A stretch of 64,000 nt of DNA from Streptomyces roseus (GCF_001044425.1 NZ_LFML01000016.1:1-64000); one strand, 5' to 3'. Counted from the first letter of the stretch, positions 8,902-17,105 are shown. The notes: generated by a model not told the origin, from the letters alone. A program made the numbers and translations.

Positions 8902-9136
8902 ATCGGCCTCCGCTCACGGGGGCGGGATCAGCGGCACTCCAGCATCCCGCGCCCCGAACCCCCTGCCTAGGCCTGTCCGGGCGACGCTTGGGGGCCCCCA
9001 CGTCGGGCTCTTCCACCGGGAGCGCACGCCGGCGCAGTGCGAAGGCGGCCGGAACGACAGACATCTGACGGGGCGATAGTTAAGGTACGCGGAACGCGGA
9101 CGTACGCTCCACCGCACACCCCCAGGAGGGACCGCC

Positions 9137-9631
9137 ATGGCTCGCCGACTCCGCCCGGTGGGGCTGGACTTCATCGAGAACGCCCCGATCCGCCTGGTCT
9201 TCACCGCCCGGACGACGGCCGGCCCCGAGGCCGTGTACCGGGCCCTGGCCGAGGACGTGGCGGGGTGGCCCCGGTGGTTCGGGGCGGTGACCCTGGCCCG
9301 GCCGACGCACGGGGGTGCGGGCCGGGAGGTGCGGCTGGTCGGCGGGACCCGTTTCGAGGAGACGATCATGGCGGCGGAACCGGCGCGGCGCTACGCGTAC
9401 CGGGTCGACGTGACCAACGCCCCGGGGATCCGGGCGCTGTTGGAGGAGTGGCTGCTCACCCCCGCCGACCCCTGCTCCGGGACGCTCGTGCGCTGGACCT
9501 TCGCGGTGGACGCCCCGGCCCCGCTCCGGGTCGTCCTCACCGCGGCCGGCCCGCTCCTGGGGCGGTCGTTCCGGTCGGCGGTCCGGGCGCTGGACGCCCG
9601 CCTGACGGCGCGCCGCCCGGCCGGCCGGTGA
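9137..9631 (+). CDS. SRPBCC (START-like) family protein
   Basis: 164 residues with a START/polyketide-cyclase-like helix-grip fold. The opening strand carries ENAPIRLVFTARTTAGPEAVYRAL, followed by WPRWFGAVTLA (the usual W-x-x-W segment), VRLVGGTRFEETIMAAEPARRYAYRV and a C-terminal amphipathic helix. Such proteins bind hydrophobic ligands or dehydrate/cyclise substrates; the ligand cannot be read from sequence. AGGAGG precedes the ATG by six bases. It is divergent from the large membrane protein (235-bp gap containing the palindrome GGGGGCCCCC near 8991) and convergent with the cysteine desulfhydrase gene. Confidence 0.85.
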   Translation: MARRLRPVGLDFIENAPIRLVFTARTTAGPEAVYRALAEDVAGWPRWFGAVTLARPTHGGAGREVRLVGGTRFEETIMAAEPARRYAYRVDVTNAPGIRALLEEWLLTPADPCSGTLVRWTFAVDAPAPLRVVLTAAGPLLGRSFRSAVRALDARLTARRPAGR

Positions 9632-9648
9632 CAGGGGTCGAAGCGGGC

Positions 9649-9750
9649 GGCCGGTCAGGGGGCCGGTCAGGGGGCCTGCCCGTCGGACGGCCGGTCAGCC
9701 CGTCAGGCGGCTCGCCCGTCGGACCGCCGGTCAGGGGGCCCGTCAGGCCG
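9649..9750. repeat. Short degenerate repeats GGCCGGTCAGGG / CCCGTCGGAC
   Basis: The convergent gap after the SRPBCC gene is built from repeated GGCCGGTCAGGG, GCCCGTCGGAC and CCCGTCAGGC words, several partly inverted, running into the stop of the desulfhydrase gene. It may act as a bidirectional terminator through alternative hairpins, or be slippage-derived. Confidence 0.55.
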
Positions 9751-10879
9751 CCGGTTCGCGCCAGACGCCGGTCGCCAGCAGGGTTTCGAGGGTCCGCGTG
9801 TACGGGGCGATGTCCAGCCCCTGTGCGGTCAGCCATGCGTCCGAGTAGTACTTGTCCAGGTAGCGGTCGCCCGGGTCGCACAGCAGCGTGACCACGCTGC
9901 CCTTGCGGCCCTCGGCCACCATCTCCGAGATGATCTTCAGCGCGCTCCACACTCCCGTGCCCGTGGAGCCGCCGGCCTTGCGGCCGATCGCCTGCTCCAG
10001 CGCCCGGCACGCGGCGACGCTCGCCGCGTCCGGCACCTTCATCATCCGGTCGATGGCCCCCGGCACGAAGCTGGGCTCCATCCGCGGCCGCCCGATGCCC
10101 TCGATGCGCGAGCCGCAATCGCTGCTCGCGTGCGGGTCGTTGTTGGTCCAGCCGTCGAAGAAGCAGGAGTTCTCCGGGTCCGGGACGCACACCCGGGTGT
10201 CGTGCTGCATGTAGTGCACGTAGCGCGCGATCGTCGCGGACGTACCGCCCGTGCCGGCGGTCGCGACGATCCACGCGGGCTCGGGGTAGCGCTCCAACCG
10301 CATCTGCTGGTACATCGATTCGGCGATGTTGTTGTTGCCGCGCCAGTCGGTCGCCCGCTCCGCGTACGTGAACTGGTCCATGTAGTGCCCGCCCGTACGG
10401 GCTGCGAGATCCGCGGATTCCTCGTACATCTTCATCGAGTCGTCCACGAAGTGGCATTCGCCGCCGTGGAATTCGATGAGCCGGCACTTCTCCGGGCTGG
10501 TCGTGCGCGGCATGACGGCGATGAACGGAACGCCGATCAGCTTCGCGAAGTACGCCTCCGACACGGCTGTGGACCCGGACGAGGCCTCGATGACAGGGCG
10601 CCCGGGGCGGATCCAGCCGTTGCACAGCGCGTAGAGGAAGAGCGAGCGCGCCAGGCGGTGCTTGAGGGAGCCGGTCGGATGCGTGGACTCGTCCTTGAGG
10701 TAGAGGTCGATGCCCCATTCCTCGGGCAGCGGGAAGCGCAGCAGGTGGGTGTCGGCGGATCGGTTGGCATCGGCCTGGACCTTGCGGACGGCTTCCTTCA
10801 GCCAGGCGCGGTAGTCCGCGTCGCTACGGTCGACGTCGATTGTCGTAGCCGTCGTACCGGAGGTACGGGTGGTGCTCAT
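9743..10879 (-). CDS. cds1: PLP-dependent cysteine synthase-family L-cysteine desulfhydrase (Cds1-like)
   Basis: 378 residues of fold-type II PLP enzyme. The PLP lysine lies in [13 protein letters not shown] (Lys73), the phosphate loop in [13 protein letters not shown], and a second Gly-rich loop in [37 protein letters not shown] and the long C-terminus match the Cds1/Rv3684 type better than CysK or CBS. Mycobacterial Cds1 degrades cysteine to H2S, pyruvate and ammonia. The start is supported by AAGGAG 9 bases upstream. It is divergent from the RsbW-like gene over 198 bp; TACATT on the minus strand (10922-10927) is a possible -10. Confidence 0.85.
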   Translation of the reverse strand: MSTTRTSGTTATTIDVDRSDADYRAWLKEAVRKVQADANRSADTHLLRFPLPEEWGIDLYLKDESTHPTGSLKHRLARSLFLYALCNGWIRPGRPVIEASSGSTAVSEAYFAKLIGVPFIAVMPRTTSPEKCRLIEFHGGECHFVDDSMKMYEESADLAARTGGHYMDQFTYAERATDWRGNNNIAESMYQQMRLERYPEPAWIVATAGTGGTSATIARYVHYMQHDTRVCVPDPENSCFFDGWTNNDPHASSDCGSRIEGIGRPRMEPSFVPGAIDRMMKVPDAASVAACRALEQAIGRKAGGSTGTGVWSALKIISEMVAEGRKGSVVTLLCDPGDRYLDKYYSDAWLTAQGLDIAPYTRTLETLLATGVWREPAA

Positions 10880-11036
10880 GCGACTGGCTCCTTCGTGCGT
10901 TCCTTCGCCCCCTGCTTTCGCAATGTACCTCCCTCACCTGCACAAACAGTCACTTTGGGTATCCATGCGGATCGCTTTCGATCGCGTTCGGTTGCATACA
11001 CGGGCACCGTGGGTGACCCTGGTGGAGCATTACCGA

Positions 11037-11049
11037 GGGTGCAGCACCC
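11037..11049 (+). promoter_or_regulatory. GGGTGC-A-GCACCC hairpin before the RsbW-like gene
   Basis: A perfect 6-bp inverted repeat with a one-base centre, about 29 bp before the GTG start. It could be an operator or a 5' UTR structure. Confidence 0.35.
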
Positions 11050-11077
11050 GTAACACTCATGTCGGGGAGTCGCAGCC

Positions 11078-11602
11078 GTGATCAGTCATTCACGCAGGCA
11101 CTGCGTCGTGGAACTGCAGGCCTTGCCGTCCCGGATCGGACAGATCCGGAGGATCGTTTCAGCACAGTTGCGCCATTGGCAGCTCGATCCGCTCATAGAT
11201 CGGGCTGCGCTCGGCGTGACGGAGCTGCTCAGCAACGTCCACCGCCACGCGCAGCCGGACAAGACGTGCACGGTGGAGATCGAGCTTCGGCTCGGGCGCC
11301 TCACGGTCTCGGTGTACGACAGCGATCCGCGCCTTCCCGTCCTGCGGGAGCCGGCCGCGGACACGCTGGAGACCTGCGGGCGCGGTCTCGCGCTCGTCGC
11401 CGCGGTCAGCGAGGCGTGGGGCGCGCGGAACCAGGCCGACGGTCCCGGGAAGGTGGTGTGGTTCTCGCTGCGCGCCGCCCCGGTGGCCACCGCGTCCAAG
11501 CCCGTACGGGAGCCCGCGCCCGCGGTGGTGGTCGCCGTCGACCCGACGGCCCTCCCGACCGTCATGCCGGTAGCGGCCTCGGTCGGCGCCAGGCCCGGGT
11601 AG
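11078..11602 (+). CDS. RsbW-like ATP-binding regulatory protein (HATPase_c_2)
   Basis: 174 residues. GHKL ATPase fold with N-box ELLSNVHRHA (Asn53), G1 box VYDSDPRLP and G2 box GRGLALVAAV (about 104). There is no histidine phosphotransfer domain. Streptomyces encodes many such stand-alone anti-sigma/anti-anti-sigma kinase homologues that phosphorylate STAS partners or sequester sigma factors; the partner here is not adjacent. GTG start with GGGGAG eight bases upstream. The last 40 residues are Ala/Pro/Val-rich and poorly conserved. Confidence 0.85.
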   Translation: MISHSRRHCVVELQALPSRIGQIRRIVSAQLRHWQLDPLIDRAALGVTELLSNVHRHAQPDKTCTVEIELRLGRLTVSVYDSDPRLPVLREPAADTLETCGRGLALVAAVSEAWGARNQADGPGKVVWFSLRAAPVATASKPVREPAPAVVVAVDPTALPTVMPVAASVGARPG

Positions 11603-11605
11603 GCT

Positions 11606-11650
11606 CCGGCCGCCGCACCTCCGGCCCGGTGTCGGGCACGGGGCGGCCGG
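11606..11650. terminator. Hairpin between convergent RsbW-like and ROK genes
   Basis: Nine-base arms CCGGCCGCC (11606-11614) and GGCGGCCGG (11642-11650) enclose an inner CCCG-GTGT-CGGG stem. The location in a 50-bp convergent gap suggests a bidirectional terminator. It has no U-tract. Confidence 0.5.
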
Positions 11651-11652
11651 GA

Positions 11653-13026
11653 CTACGCCGCCGCCCCCAGGGCGCCCAGCGGGTCGTCCAGGACCGGTTG
11701 CCAGGCCAGTTCCGCGGCGCCCACCAGACTGTTGTGGTCCAGGGTGCAGGGCAGGATCGGGACTCCCCCGCTGCGGCCCCACAGGCTGCGGTCCGCGACC
11801 ACGGCGCGCAGTCGCTCCGGGTCCGCGGAGAGCAGCTCGCGGTGGAGCCCGCCGAGGATGATCCGGTCCGGGTTCAGGATGTTGACCAGCCCGGCGAGGC
11901 CCAGCCCGAGCCTGTCGATGAGCTCCTCGGCGGCCGCCCGCACCGCCGGCTCCGCGTACTCCTCGCGCAGCAGGTCACGCGCCTGCTGGAGCAGCGACAC
12001 CTCGGGCCCGGGGGTGCGGCCCGCCGCGGTCAGGAAGGCCAGCGGGTCGGCCTCCACGTCCAGGCAGCCGCGGCTGCCGCAGTGGCAGGGCCGCCCTTCC
12101 GGGTTCACCGTGAGGTGGCCGACCTCCAGGGCCAGCCCCGAACTCCCGCTGTGCAGGCGGCCGTCCAGTACGAGCGCGCCGCCCACCCCGCGGTGGCCGG
12201 TGGCCACGCACAGCAGGTGCTGGGCGCTGCGCCCCGCGCCGTGCCGGTGCTCGGCGAGCGCGGCCAGGTTGACGTCGTTCCCGGTCAGGGCCGGGCCGTC
12301 GATGCCGGCCGCCTTCACGCACTCCGTGAAGATGTCCCGTACGGGAGCCCCGGCCGGCCAGGCCAGGTGCAGCGGGTTCAGCGCCGTGCCGTCCGGCTCC
12401 GCGACCGCCGAGGGCACCGCGAGCCCCGCGCCGACGCAGCGGCGGCCGGTCTCGGCGAGGAGCGCCGCGCCCGCCCCGACGACGGCGCCGAGCACCTGCG
12501 CCGGGTCGGCGGAGACGGTGACCTTGCCGGGGGCGGTGGCCACGATCCGGCCGCCGAGGCCGACCAGCGCGGCCCGGAACCCGTCGGAGTGCACCTGCGC
12601 GGCCAGCGCCACGGGGCCGTTCTCGTCGATGGAGAGCCGGTGCGAGGGGCGGCCCTGGGTGCCGCCCGCGCCGCCCGGGCGGGAGTCGACGCGGATCAGG
12701 CCGAGCGCCTCCAGCTCGGCGGCGACCGCCCCGGCGGTGGCGCGGGTGACGCCGAGCTCGGCGGTCAGGACGGCGCGGGTCGGGGCCCGGCCGGTGTGGA
12801 CGAGCTCCAGCGCCGGGCCGAGGGCGCCGCGGCCCCGTTCCAGCCGGGCCCGCGCCGAGGACGCGGCCGAGCCGGGAGTCGCGGCCGAGCCGGAGGTCGC
12901 GGCCGAGCCGGAGGACGCCACCGGGCCCGGAGACACGGCCGAGCCGGAAGTCGCGGCCGAAGCGGCGGACGCCGCGGACACCGTGGACGCATCCCCCGCC
13001 CGCGGCGGGGCCCCGTTGCCGTTCAT
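11653..13026 (-). CDS. ROK-family transcriptional regulator
   Basis: 457 residues. Residues about 10-60 are a low-complexity Ala/Ser/Gly/Pro tract, followed by a winged-helix domain (TRAVLTAELGVTRATAGAVAAELEALGLI) and an ROK sugar-kinase-like domain with VATGHRGVGGALVLDGRL, ALEVGHLTVNPEG, the zinc motif CHCGSRGCLDVEAD and GLVNILNPDRIILGG. ROK regulators repress sugar utilisation genes and respond to sugars. No sugar operon adjoins it, so targets are unknown; one candidate is the AGGAAA-type site upstream of the alginate lyase gene. The ATG at 13026 starts MNGNGAPPRAGD. The true start could lie after the repeat tract. Confidence 0.85.
   Translation of the reverse strand: MNGNGAPPRAGDASTVSAASAASAATSGSAVSPGPVASSGSAATSGSAATPGSAASSARARLERGRGALGPALELVHTGRAPTRAVLTAELGVTRATAGAVAAELEALGLIRVDSRPGGAGGTQGRPSHRLSIDENGPVALAAQVHSDGFRAALVGLGGRIVATAPGKVTVSADPAQVLGAVVGAGAALLAETGRRCVGAGLAVPSAVAEPDGTALNPLHLAWPAGAPVRDIFTECVKAAGIDGPALTGNDVNLAALAEHRHGAGRSAQHLLCVATGHRGVGGALVLDGRLHSGSSGLALEVGHLTVNPEGRPCHCGSRGCLDVEADPLAFLTAAGRTPGPEVSLLQQARDLLREEYAEPAVRAAAEELIDRLGLGLAGLVNILNPDRIILGGLHRELLSADPERLRAVVADRSLWGRSGGVPILPCTLDHNSLVGAAELAWQPVLDDPLGALGAAA
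12863..12970 (-). repeat. Six 18-bp tandem repeats inside the ROK regulator N-terminus
   Basis: Six consecutive 18-bp units (12863, 12881, 12899, 12917, 12935, 12953), mostly of the form GCGGCCGAGCCGGAGGTC, encode a six-residue Ala/Ser/Gly/Thr-rich repeat just ahead of the DNA-binding domain. A unit multiple of three keeps the frame, so copy number can vary without breaking the gene. Confidence 0.8.
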
Positions 13027-13070
13027 GACAGCGATCCTCGCATGATCGGCGGGGTGCGCGGCGCCGCCGG

Positions 13071-13778
13071 TCAGTCGGGGGCGCCGCCGAGGCCGCCGAC
13101 CCGCAGGGTGACGTTCAGCCGCCCGGTCAGCCCCAGCCCGGGCGGGGCGGTGCCGGGCAGCACCTTCGGCACCCCGTGGTAGGCCAGCCGCGCCGGGCCG
13201 CCGAAGACGAACAGATCCCCGCTGCGCAGCCGGACGTCCTGGTACGGACGGCCGCGCGAGGCGGTGTTGCCGAAGCGGAAGACACACGTATCGCCGAGGC
13301 TGAGGGAGACCACCGGAGCCCCGGACTTCTCCTCGGCGTCCCGGTGCATGCCCATGCGGGAGTCGCCGTCGTAGAAGTTGATCAGCGCGATGTCGTACGC
13401 GTACGCGGCCGGGTCCGCGGCCAGGTCCGTGTCAAGGTGCCCGCCCGCGTCCGCGCCCGGGTGCCCGTACGCCGCCACCACCGCCTCCCGCCCCAGCTCC
13501 GCGAGCCAGTCGGGCATGGGTTTGACGGGTGCCCCGTCGCCGTCCACGGCGGTGCGGGCGTACCCGTAGGGGTACCAGTGCAGCCCGAGGCACACCTGGC
13601 GGGCGGTCATCGTCCCGCCGCCCGGTGTCCGTACGGTGCGCAGGCCCGCGGGCGGGCGCGCCCAGTCACGGCAGGCATCGAGCAGCTCCCGCTGGCGCCC
13701 GGGCCCGAGCCAGTCGGGCACGTGCACGGCGCCGGGGGCGATCTCGGTCCGCTCGCGCGGGAAGAGTTCCCCGTCCAT
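13071..13778 (-). CDS. AlkB-type alpha-ketoglutarate-dependent dioxygenase
   Basis: 235 residues. Fe(II)/2-oxoglutarate dioxygenase with the HxD motif in GMHRDAEE, the downstream His in LAYHGVPKVLPG and the 2-oxoglutarate-binding RxNxTxR motif in GRLNVTLR. LHWYPYGY and NFYDGDSRMG match the nucleotide-recognition lid of AlkB. Expected role: oxidative demethylation of N1-methyladenine or N3-methylcytosine in DNA or RNA. The start MDGELFPRERTEIAPG was chosen for its match to family N-termini. It is divergent from the mycothiol-dependent enzyme gene over 48 bp. Confidence 0.9.
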   Translation of the reverse strand: MDGELFPRERTEIAPGAVHVPDWLGPGRQRELLDACRDWARPPAGLRTVRTPGGGTMTARQVCLGLHWYPYGYARTAVDGDGAPVKPMPDWLAELGREAVVAAYGHPGADAGGHLDTDLAADPAAYAYDIALINFYDGDSRMGMHRDAEEKSGAPVVSLSLGDTCVFRFGNTASRGRPYQDVRLRSGDLFVFGGPARLAYHGVPKVLPGTAPPGLGLTGRLNVTLRVGGLGGAPD

Positions 13779-13826
13779 GACTCCATTCTCACCGGCATTG
13801 TCGGCGGCCGGTGCGAGACTGCCCGC

Positions 13827-14573
13827 ATGAAGATCTCGGAGTACGTGGAGACCCTTGCGCGGGAGGGCGAGTTGCTCGCCGAGACGGCCGAGCGGGCGGG
13901 TACGGAGGCCCCCGTTCCCACCTGTCCGGGGTGGCGGGTCACCGACCTGCTGCGGCACACGGGGGCGGTGCACCGCTGGGCCGCCGGGTACGTCACCGAC
14001 GGCGTTCTGGAGCCGGGCCCGTTCCCGGACGCCCCGGAGCTGGCCGGCGCCGAGCTGCTGGCCTGGTACCGCGAGGGGCACGAGGCCCTCGTCCGGGCAC
14101 TGGCCGAGGCGCCGGCCGACGTGCAGTGCTGGACCTTCCTGCCGACGGCCGCGCCGTCGCCCCTGGCCTTCTGGGCGCGCCGGCAGGCCCACGAGACGGC
14201 CGTGCACCGGATGGACGCGGAGGCGGCTCTCGGGGCGCTCTACTCGCCGGTGACACCGGAGTTCGCCGAGGACGGGGTGGACGAGCTGCTGACCGGCTTC
14301 CACGCGCGGCCGCGCAGCCGGATGCGGACCGAGGAGCCGCGGGTGCTGCGGGTCCGCGCGGCCGACACGGGGGCGGTGTGGACCGTACACCTGTCGGCGG
14401 AGCCGCCGCGCACGGTGTCGGGCGATACGGGCGAACCGGCGGACTGCGAGGTGATCGGGACTGCCTCCTGGCTGTACGAGACGCTGTGGAACCGGCTTCC
14501 GCTGATGGGCCCGGGGGTGAGCGGCGACGAGTCGCTGGCGCGCCGGTGGGCGGAGACGGCCGGGATCGGCTGA
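13827..14573 (+). CDS. Maleylpyruvate isomerase family mycothiol-dependent enzyme
   Basis: 248 residues of the DinB/MDMPI fold. The N-terminal four-helix domain has the metal-site histidines in LLRHTGAVHRW (about 46-56) and QAHETAVHRMDAE (about 125-137). WRVTDLLRH and the C-terminal MDMPI beta domain (VWTVHLSAEPPRTVSG, CEVIGTASWLYETLWNRLP) are family-typical. These zinc enzymes use mycothiol as cofactor or co-substrate for detoxification; the substrate is unknown. GAGACT seven bases before the ATG and no Shine-Dalgarno suggest a leaderless mRNA. Confidence 0.88.
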   Translation: MKISEYVETLAREGELLAETAERAGTEAPVPTCPGWRVTDLLRHTGAVHRWAAGYVTDGVLEPGPFPDAPELAGAELLAWYREGHEALVRALAEAPADVQCWTFLPTAAPSPLAFWARRQAHETAVHRMDAEAALGALYSPVTPEFAEDGVDELLTGFHARPRSRMRTEEPRVLRVRAADTGAVWTVHLSAEPPRTVSGDTGEPADCEVIGTASWLYETLWNRLPLMGPGVSGDESLARRWAETAGIG

Positions 14574-14578
14574 CGGGC

Positions 14579-14632
14579 GGGATCGGTCGTGCGGATGGGA
14601 TCGGTCGTCCGGACGGGATCGGTCGGCGGGTT
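14579..14632. repeat. Three 18-bp tandem repeats GGGATCGGTCGTNCGGAN
   Basis: Units at 14579-14596, 14597-14614 and 14615-14632 (the last diverging) follow the stop of the mycothiol enzyme gene directly; a further half unit, GGGATCGGC, overlaps the stop codon region. They look slippage-derived and could form part of the transcript 3' end. Confidence 0.65.
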
Positions 14633-14687
14633 GCGCGCCCGGCCGCCGAGGGACCGTGCGGCGGTCGGGGCGGGGCTCGGGGCGCTC

Positions 14688-14717
14688 TTGTGACAGTGCG
14701 GTACGGGCTGTGACAAT
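14688..14717 (+). promoter_or_regulatory. Promoter TTGTGA-18-GACAAT for a leaderless small gene
   Basis: TTGTGA (14688-14693) and GACAAT (14712-14717) are separated by 18 bp and followed six bases later by the ATG. The TGTGACA word repeats at 14689 and 14709, because both promoter hexamers contain it. Confidence 0.55.
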
Positions 14718-14723
14718 GCGTAC

Positions 14724-14975
14724 ATGGGCAGACGTACGCAGGCGGACCGGGACGCGATCACCACGGAGATCGGCTACGCGTTCCTCAGCGGATGCTTCGC
14801 GGCCGCGCTCGTCTTCGGAGCGGTGTACGGCCCCGCTCTGGTCTTCGACGTCACGCCCACCGTCGACGCGGCGCTGAAACTCGCGGCAGGGGTACTGGCG
14901 GGGGCCGTGTTCCTGCTCCGGATCACGCACGTCCTGTGGCGCTTCGCCCGCCGCCCGGAGAACGACGGCGCCTGA
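14724..14975 (+). CDS. Small two-helix membrane protein (DUF6332-like)
   Basis: 83 residues. A charged N-terminus (MGRRTQADRDAITTEIGYAF) is followed by two hydrophobic helices, about 22-42 and 50-68, and a basic C-terminal tail (WRFARRPENDGA). It resembles a Streptomyces small membrane protein family that I recall as DUF6332; the function is unknown. Apparently leaderless. Its downstream gap (14976-15090) contains GCGGGT runs near 15006-15030 and nothing else recognisable. Confidence 0.7.
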   Translation: MGRRTQADRDAITTEIGYAFLSGCFAAALVFGAVYGPALVFDVTPTVDAALKLAAGVLAGAVFLLRITHVLWRFARRPENDGA

Positions 14976-15090
14976 CGCCCGCGACCCCGGCTCCGACTGG
15001 GCTCCCGGTGCGGGTGCGGGTGCGGGTCCGACCGCGGCCACCGGCCTGCACCGGCCGCCGTCGCAACCCCCCTCCCGGCCACCTTGGCCC

Positions 15091-16038
15091 TCAGCCCAGC
15101 GTGGCGGCGTACAGCGTCTGGCTGCGGTACTTCCAACTCGGCGATTCGTCCCACGGGTTGGGCATGCGCGTGCCGGTCGCGTACGCGTACCCCGCACCGC
15201 GGTCGAACGCCGTACGCAGCGTGGCACGCATGGCCGTCGCGTCCGGGACGGCGTGGACGAGGTGCCAGAACGCGGTGCCGGTCGGGTCGAGTTCGGTGCC
15301 GGTGCGGTAGCCGCCCGAGTCTGCGAAAACGTTCCCTCCGAGCCAGCCGCCTCCCGTGTACGCCGCGTACGTGTCCTCGAAGGTGACGAAGACGTCAGCG
15401 GTGCGGTGGCCGGGCTCCAGGTAGCAGTCGGCGATGGCGGTGCCGGGGTTGTCGACCACGAGGTCGGCGGCGGTGGGGTCGACGCCGTCCATGGTGTCCT
15501 GCACGTATTCGCGCAGCCGGGCGTAGTGGTCGCGGGTGGCGTTGCCGGGGCCGCAGTCGCGGCTCACGACGTCGAAGAAGATGCCGTCCACGTGCAGGCG
15601 GCCGTCTCGGGTCTTGAGGTAGTTGTCGACGGAGGCCTTGACGGCGTCGAAGTCGCGGTTGCCGTGGTCGGTGTGGACGTAGCCCAGGACCTTGGTCTTC
15701 TCACCGGTGGCGGTGGTCGCGGCGCGCAGCGCGTCGGCGCGGGCCTGCCAGCGGCCGTCGAAGGGGGCGTCGCCGTTCCCCGGATTGAGGACGACCACGG
15801 AGGCGGCGGGCGTGGTGGCGACGAGATCCCCGAGCATGCCGTCACCGGCCCAGGCGTAGGCGGGGACGGCGATCTCCAGGCCCCGTACGCCGGTTGCCCG
15901 GGGTCTCGGGGCCGGGGCCGCCTCCTCGGCGGTGCCGGCGGAGGAGGCGGTGCCGGCCGAAGCGGTCACGGCGGGCGCCGGGGCGGCCAGCAAGGAGGTG
16001 ACCAGGACGGCGTACAGGGCCTTCACGGCGCGGGCCAC
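15091..16038 (-). CDS. Secreted spherulin-4 family protein
   Basis: 315 residues from GTG 16038, chosen because GGAGGA lies seven bases upstream and the product begins with a signal peptide (AVKALYAVLVTSLLAAPAPAVTASAG). The mature domain is a TIM-barrel-like spherulation-specific family 4 fold: IAVPAYAW, VVLNPGNG, VLGYVHTDHGNRD, VDGIFFDVVSRDCG and FVTFEDTYAAY. Fungal and bacterial relatives include polysaccharide-acting glycosidases such as Ega3-type galactosaminidases; whether this one is hydrolytic is inferred. Expected location is the cell surface or medium. Confidence 0.87.
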   Translation of the reverse strand: MARAVKALYAVLVTSLLAAPAPAVTASAGTASSAGTAEEAAPAPRPRATGVRGLEIAVPAYAWAGDGMLGDLVATTPAASVVVLNPGNGDAPFDGRWQARADALRAATTATGEKTKVLGYVHTDHGNRDFDAVKASVDNYLKTRDGRLHVDGIFFDVVSRDCGPGNATRDHYARLREYVQDTMDGVDPTAADLVVDNPGTAIADCYLEPGHRTADVFVTFEDTYAAYTGGGWLGGNVFADSGGYRTGTELDPTGTAFWHLVHAVPDATAMRATLRTAFDRGAGYAYATGTRMPNPWDESPSWKYRSQTLYAATLG

Positions 16039-16091
16039 GGCTGTTCCTCCGGCGAGGGGGCGGGGCGGGAGCACGACCCGACGAACACTAG

Positions 16092-16119
16092 ACGGGCGCC
16101 CGTTCGGTGAAAGCCGAAC
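16092..16119. promoter_or_regulatory. Overlapping palindromes upstream of the spherulin-like gene
   Basis: ACGGGCGCCCGT (16092-16103) is a perfect 12-bp palindrome. It abuts GTTCGG-TGAAAG-CCGAAC (16102-16119), a second perfect inverted repeat. CACTAG words flank the pair at 16085 and 16119. They lie 54-81 bp before the GTG and are plausible operator sites. The rest of the 16039-16297 gap contains a duplicated GCCGTCATACG (16271 and 16294) and no gene that I can support. Confidence 0.45.
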
Positions 16120-16297
16120 CACTAGGATTGATGCGAGGAACAGACAAGCGATCCGTCACCTCATCATGTGATCGCGCGCAGCGCGCGGCCGTGTGCCCAG
16201 CCGGGCGGCAGGGCAGCCGGGCGGGCCGCCAAGCGCCTGCGGGCCTGTCAGCGAGCGGGCACTCAGCGGGCCGTCATACGCGCGGCGGCGCCGGCCG

Positions 16298-16996
16298 TCA
16301 TACGGCGGGCAGCCCGACCCCGTGGGCCAGCTGGTCCGCGGCGTGCGTGAAGAAGGCGGCCCGGTCCTCTACCACCCGGTTGAACTGGCCGAACAGCTCG
16401 AAGGAGATGAGGCCGATCAGCTGCGCCCAGGCGGCGACCAGAGCGGCGGTGACCTCGGCGGGCAGCCCCTCGGCGAAGTCCGCGGTCATCCGGACGGCTT
16501 CGGGACGCAGGACCGCGGGCAGCGGCGGCAGCGCGAGGCCACGACCGGCGTGGGCGGCGCGCACGATGTTGATGAACGTGTTGCCGACGCGGGAGGCCGG
16601 GCCGACGGTGTCCATGGGAGCGCTGTAGCCGGGGACCGGGGAACCGTAGATGAGGGCGTACTCGTGCGGGTGGTCCAGGGCCCATGCGCGGACGGCCTCG
16701 CAGACCGCCCCCCAGCGCTCGCGGGGGGCGGCGCCGGCGTCGAGCGCGCGGGCGTCGGCCTGTTCGGCCGCGGCGCCGATGCTGTCGTAGGCGTCGATGA
16801 TGAGGGCGGTCAGGAGCTCGTCGCGGCTCGGGAAGTACCGGTAGAGGGCGGAGGAGACCATGCCCAGCTCGCGGGCCACGGCGCGCAGCGAGAGCTTGGC
16901 CGCGCCCTCGGCGGCGAGCATGCGGCGCGCCTCGTCCTTGATGGCGGCGGTGACCTCGATACGGGCCCGCTCCCGGGCCCCGCGCACGGTACTCAT
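16298..16996 (-). CDS. TetR/AcrR-family transcriptional regulator
   Basis: 232 residues. The N-terminal helix-turn-helix is LSLRAVARELGMVSSALYRYFPSRDELL (about 41-68). The ligand-binding domain has the WHG-type features WALDHPHEYALIYGSPVPGY and FELFGQFNRVV. It is divergent from a deazaflavin-dependent nitroreductase gene with duplicated operators between them, so local repression of itself and that enzyme is the simplest model. The mRNA looks leaderless (CACACT six bases before the ATG). Confidence 0.9.
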   Translation of the reverse strand: MSTVRGARERARIEVTAAIKDEARRMLAAEGAAKLSLRAVARELGMVSSALYRYFPSRDELLTALIIDAYDSIGAAAEQADARALDAGAAPRERWGAVCEAVRAWALDHPHEYALIYGSPVPGYSAPMDTVGPASRVGNTFINIVRAAHAGRGLALPPLPAVLRPEAVRMTADFAEGLPAEVTAALVAAWAQLIGLISFELFGQFNRVVEDRAAFFTHAADQLAHGVGLPAV

Positions 16997-17002
16997 ACGA
17001 GC

Positions 17003-17031
17003 AGTGTGCCAGAAGTCAGATCACTGCCCAA
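17003..17031 (-). promoter_or_regulatory. tetR promoter TTGGGC-17-CACACT
   Basis: On the minus strand, TTGGGC (17026-17031) and CACACT (17003-17008) are 17 bp apart. CACACT is six bases before the tetR ATG, giving a start site at the start codon. The divergent promoter uses the same CACACT -10. Confidence 0.55.
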
Positions 17032-17053
17032 AAAACAGAGCGCCGCATTACTT

Positions 17054-17068
17054 CGAGAGCACCGCTCT
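17054..17068. promoter_or_regulatory. TetR operator copy 1 (CGAGAGCACCGCTCT)
   Basis: Inverted repeat AGAGC-ACC-GCTCT. It overlaps the -35 of the nitroreductase promoter by one base and is identical over 15 bp to copy 2, which lies 52 bp away (five helical turns). Confidence 0.75.
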
Positions 17069-17096
17069 TGTTTTGGGCCGCCGATCCGTGCACACT
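17068..17096 (+). promoter_or_regulatory. Nitroreductase promoter TTGTTT-17-CACACT
   Basis: TTGTTT (17068-17073) and CACACT (17091-17096) are 17 bp apart and bracketed by the two operator copies. The predicted start near 17103 lies immediately before operator 2. Confidence 0.55.
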
Positions 17097-17105
17097 GATC
17101 TCAAG

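Noticed and set aside
6731..9064. 777-residue Arg/Pro-rich open frame over the giant membrane protein
   Set aside because: Same-strand alternate frame with shadow composition and no domain.
14689..14715. Two TGTGACA words suggesting a CRP-type site
   Set aside because: They are direct, not inverted, and are explained by the -35 and -10 elements of a leaderless promoter.
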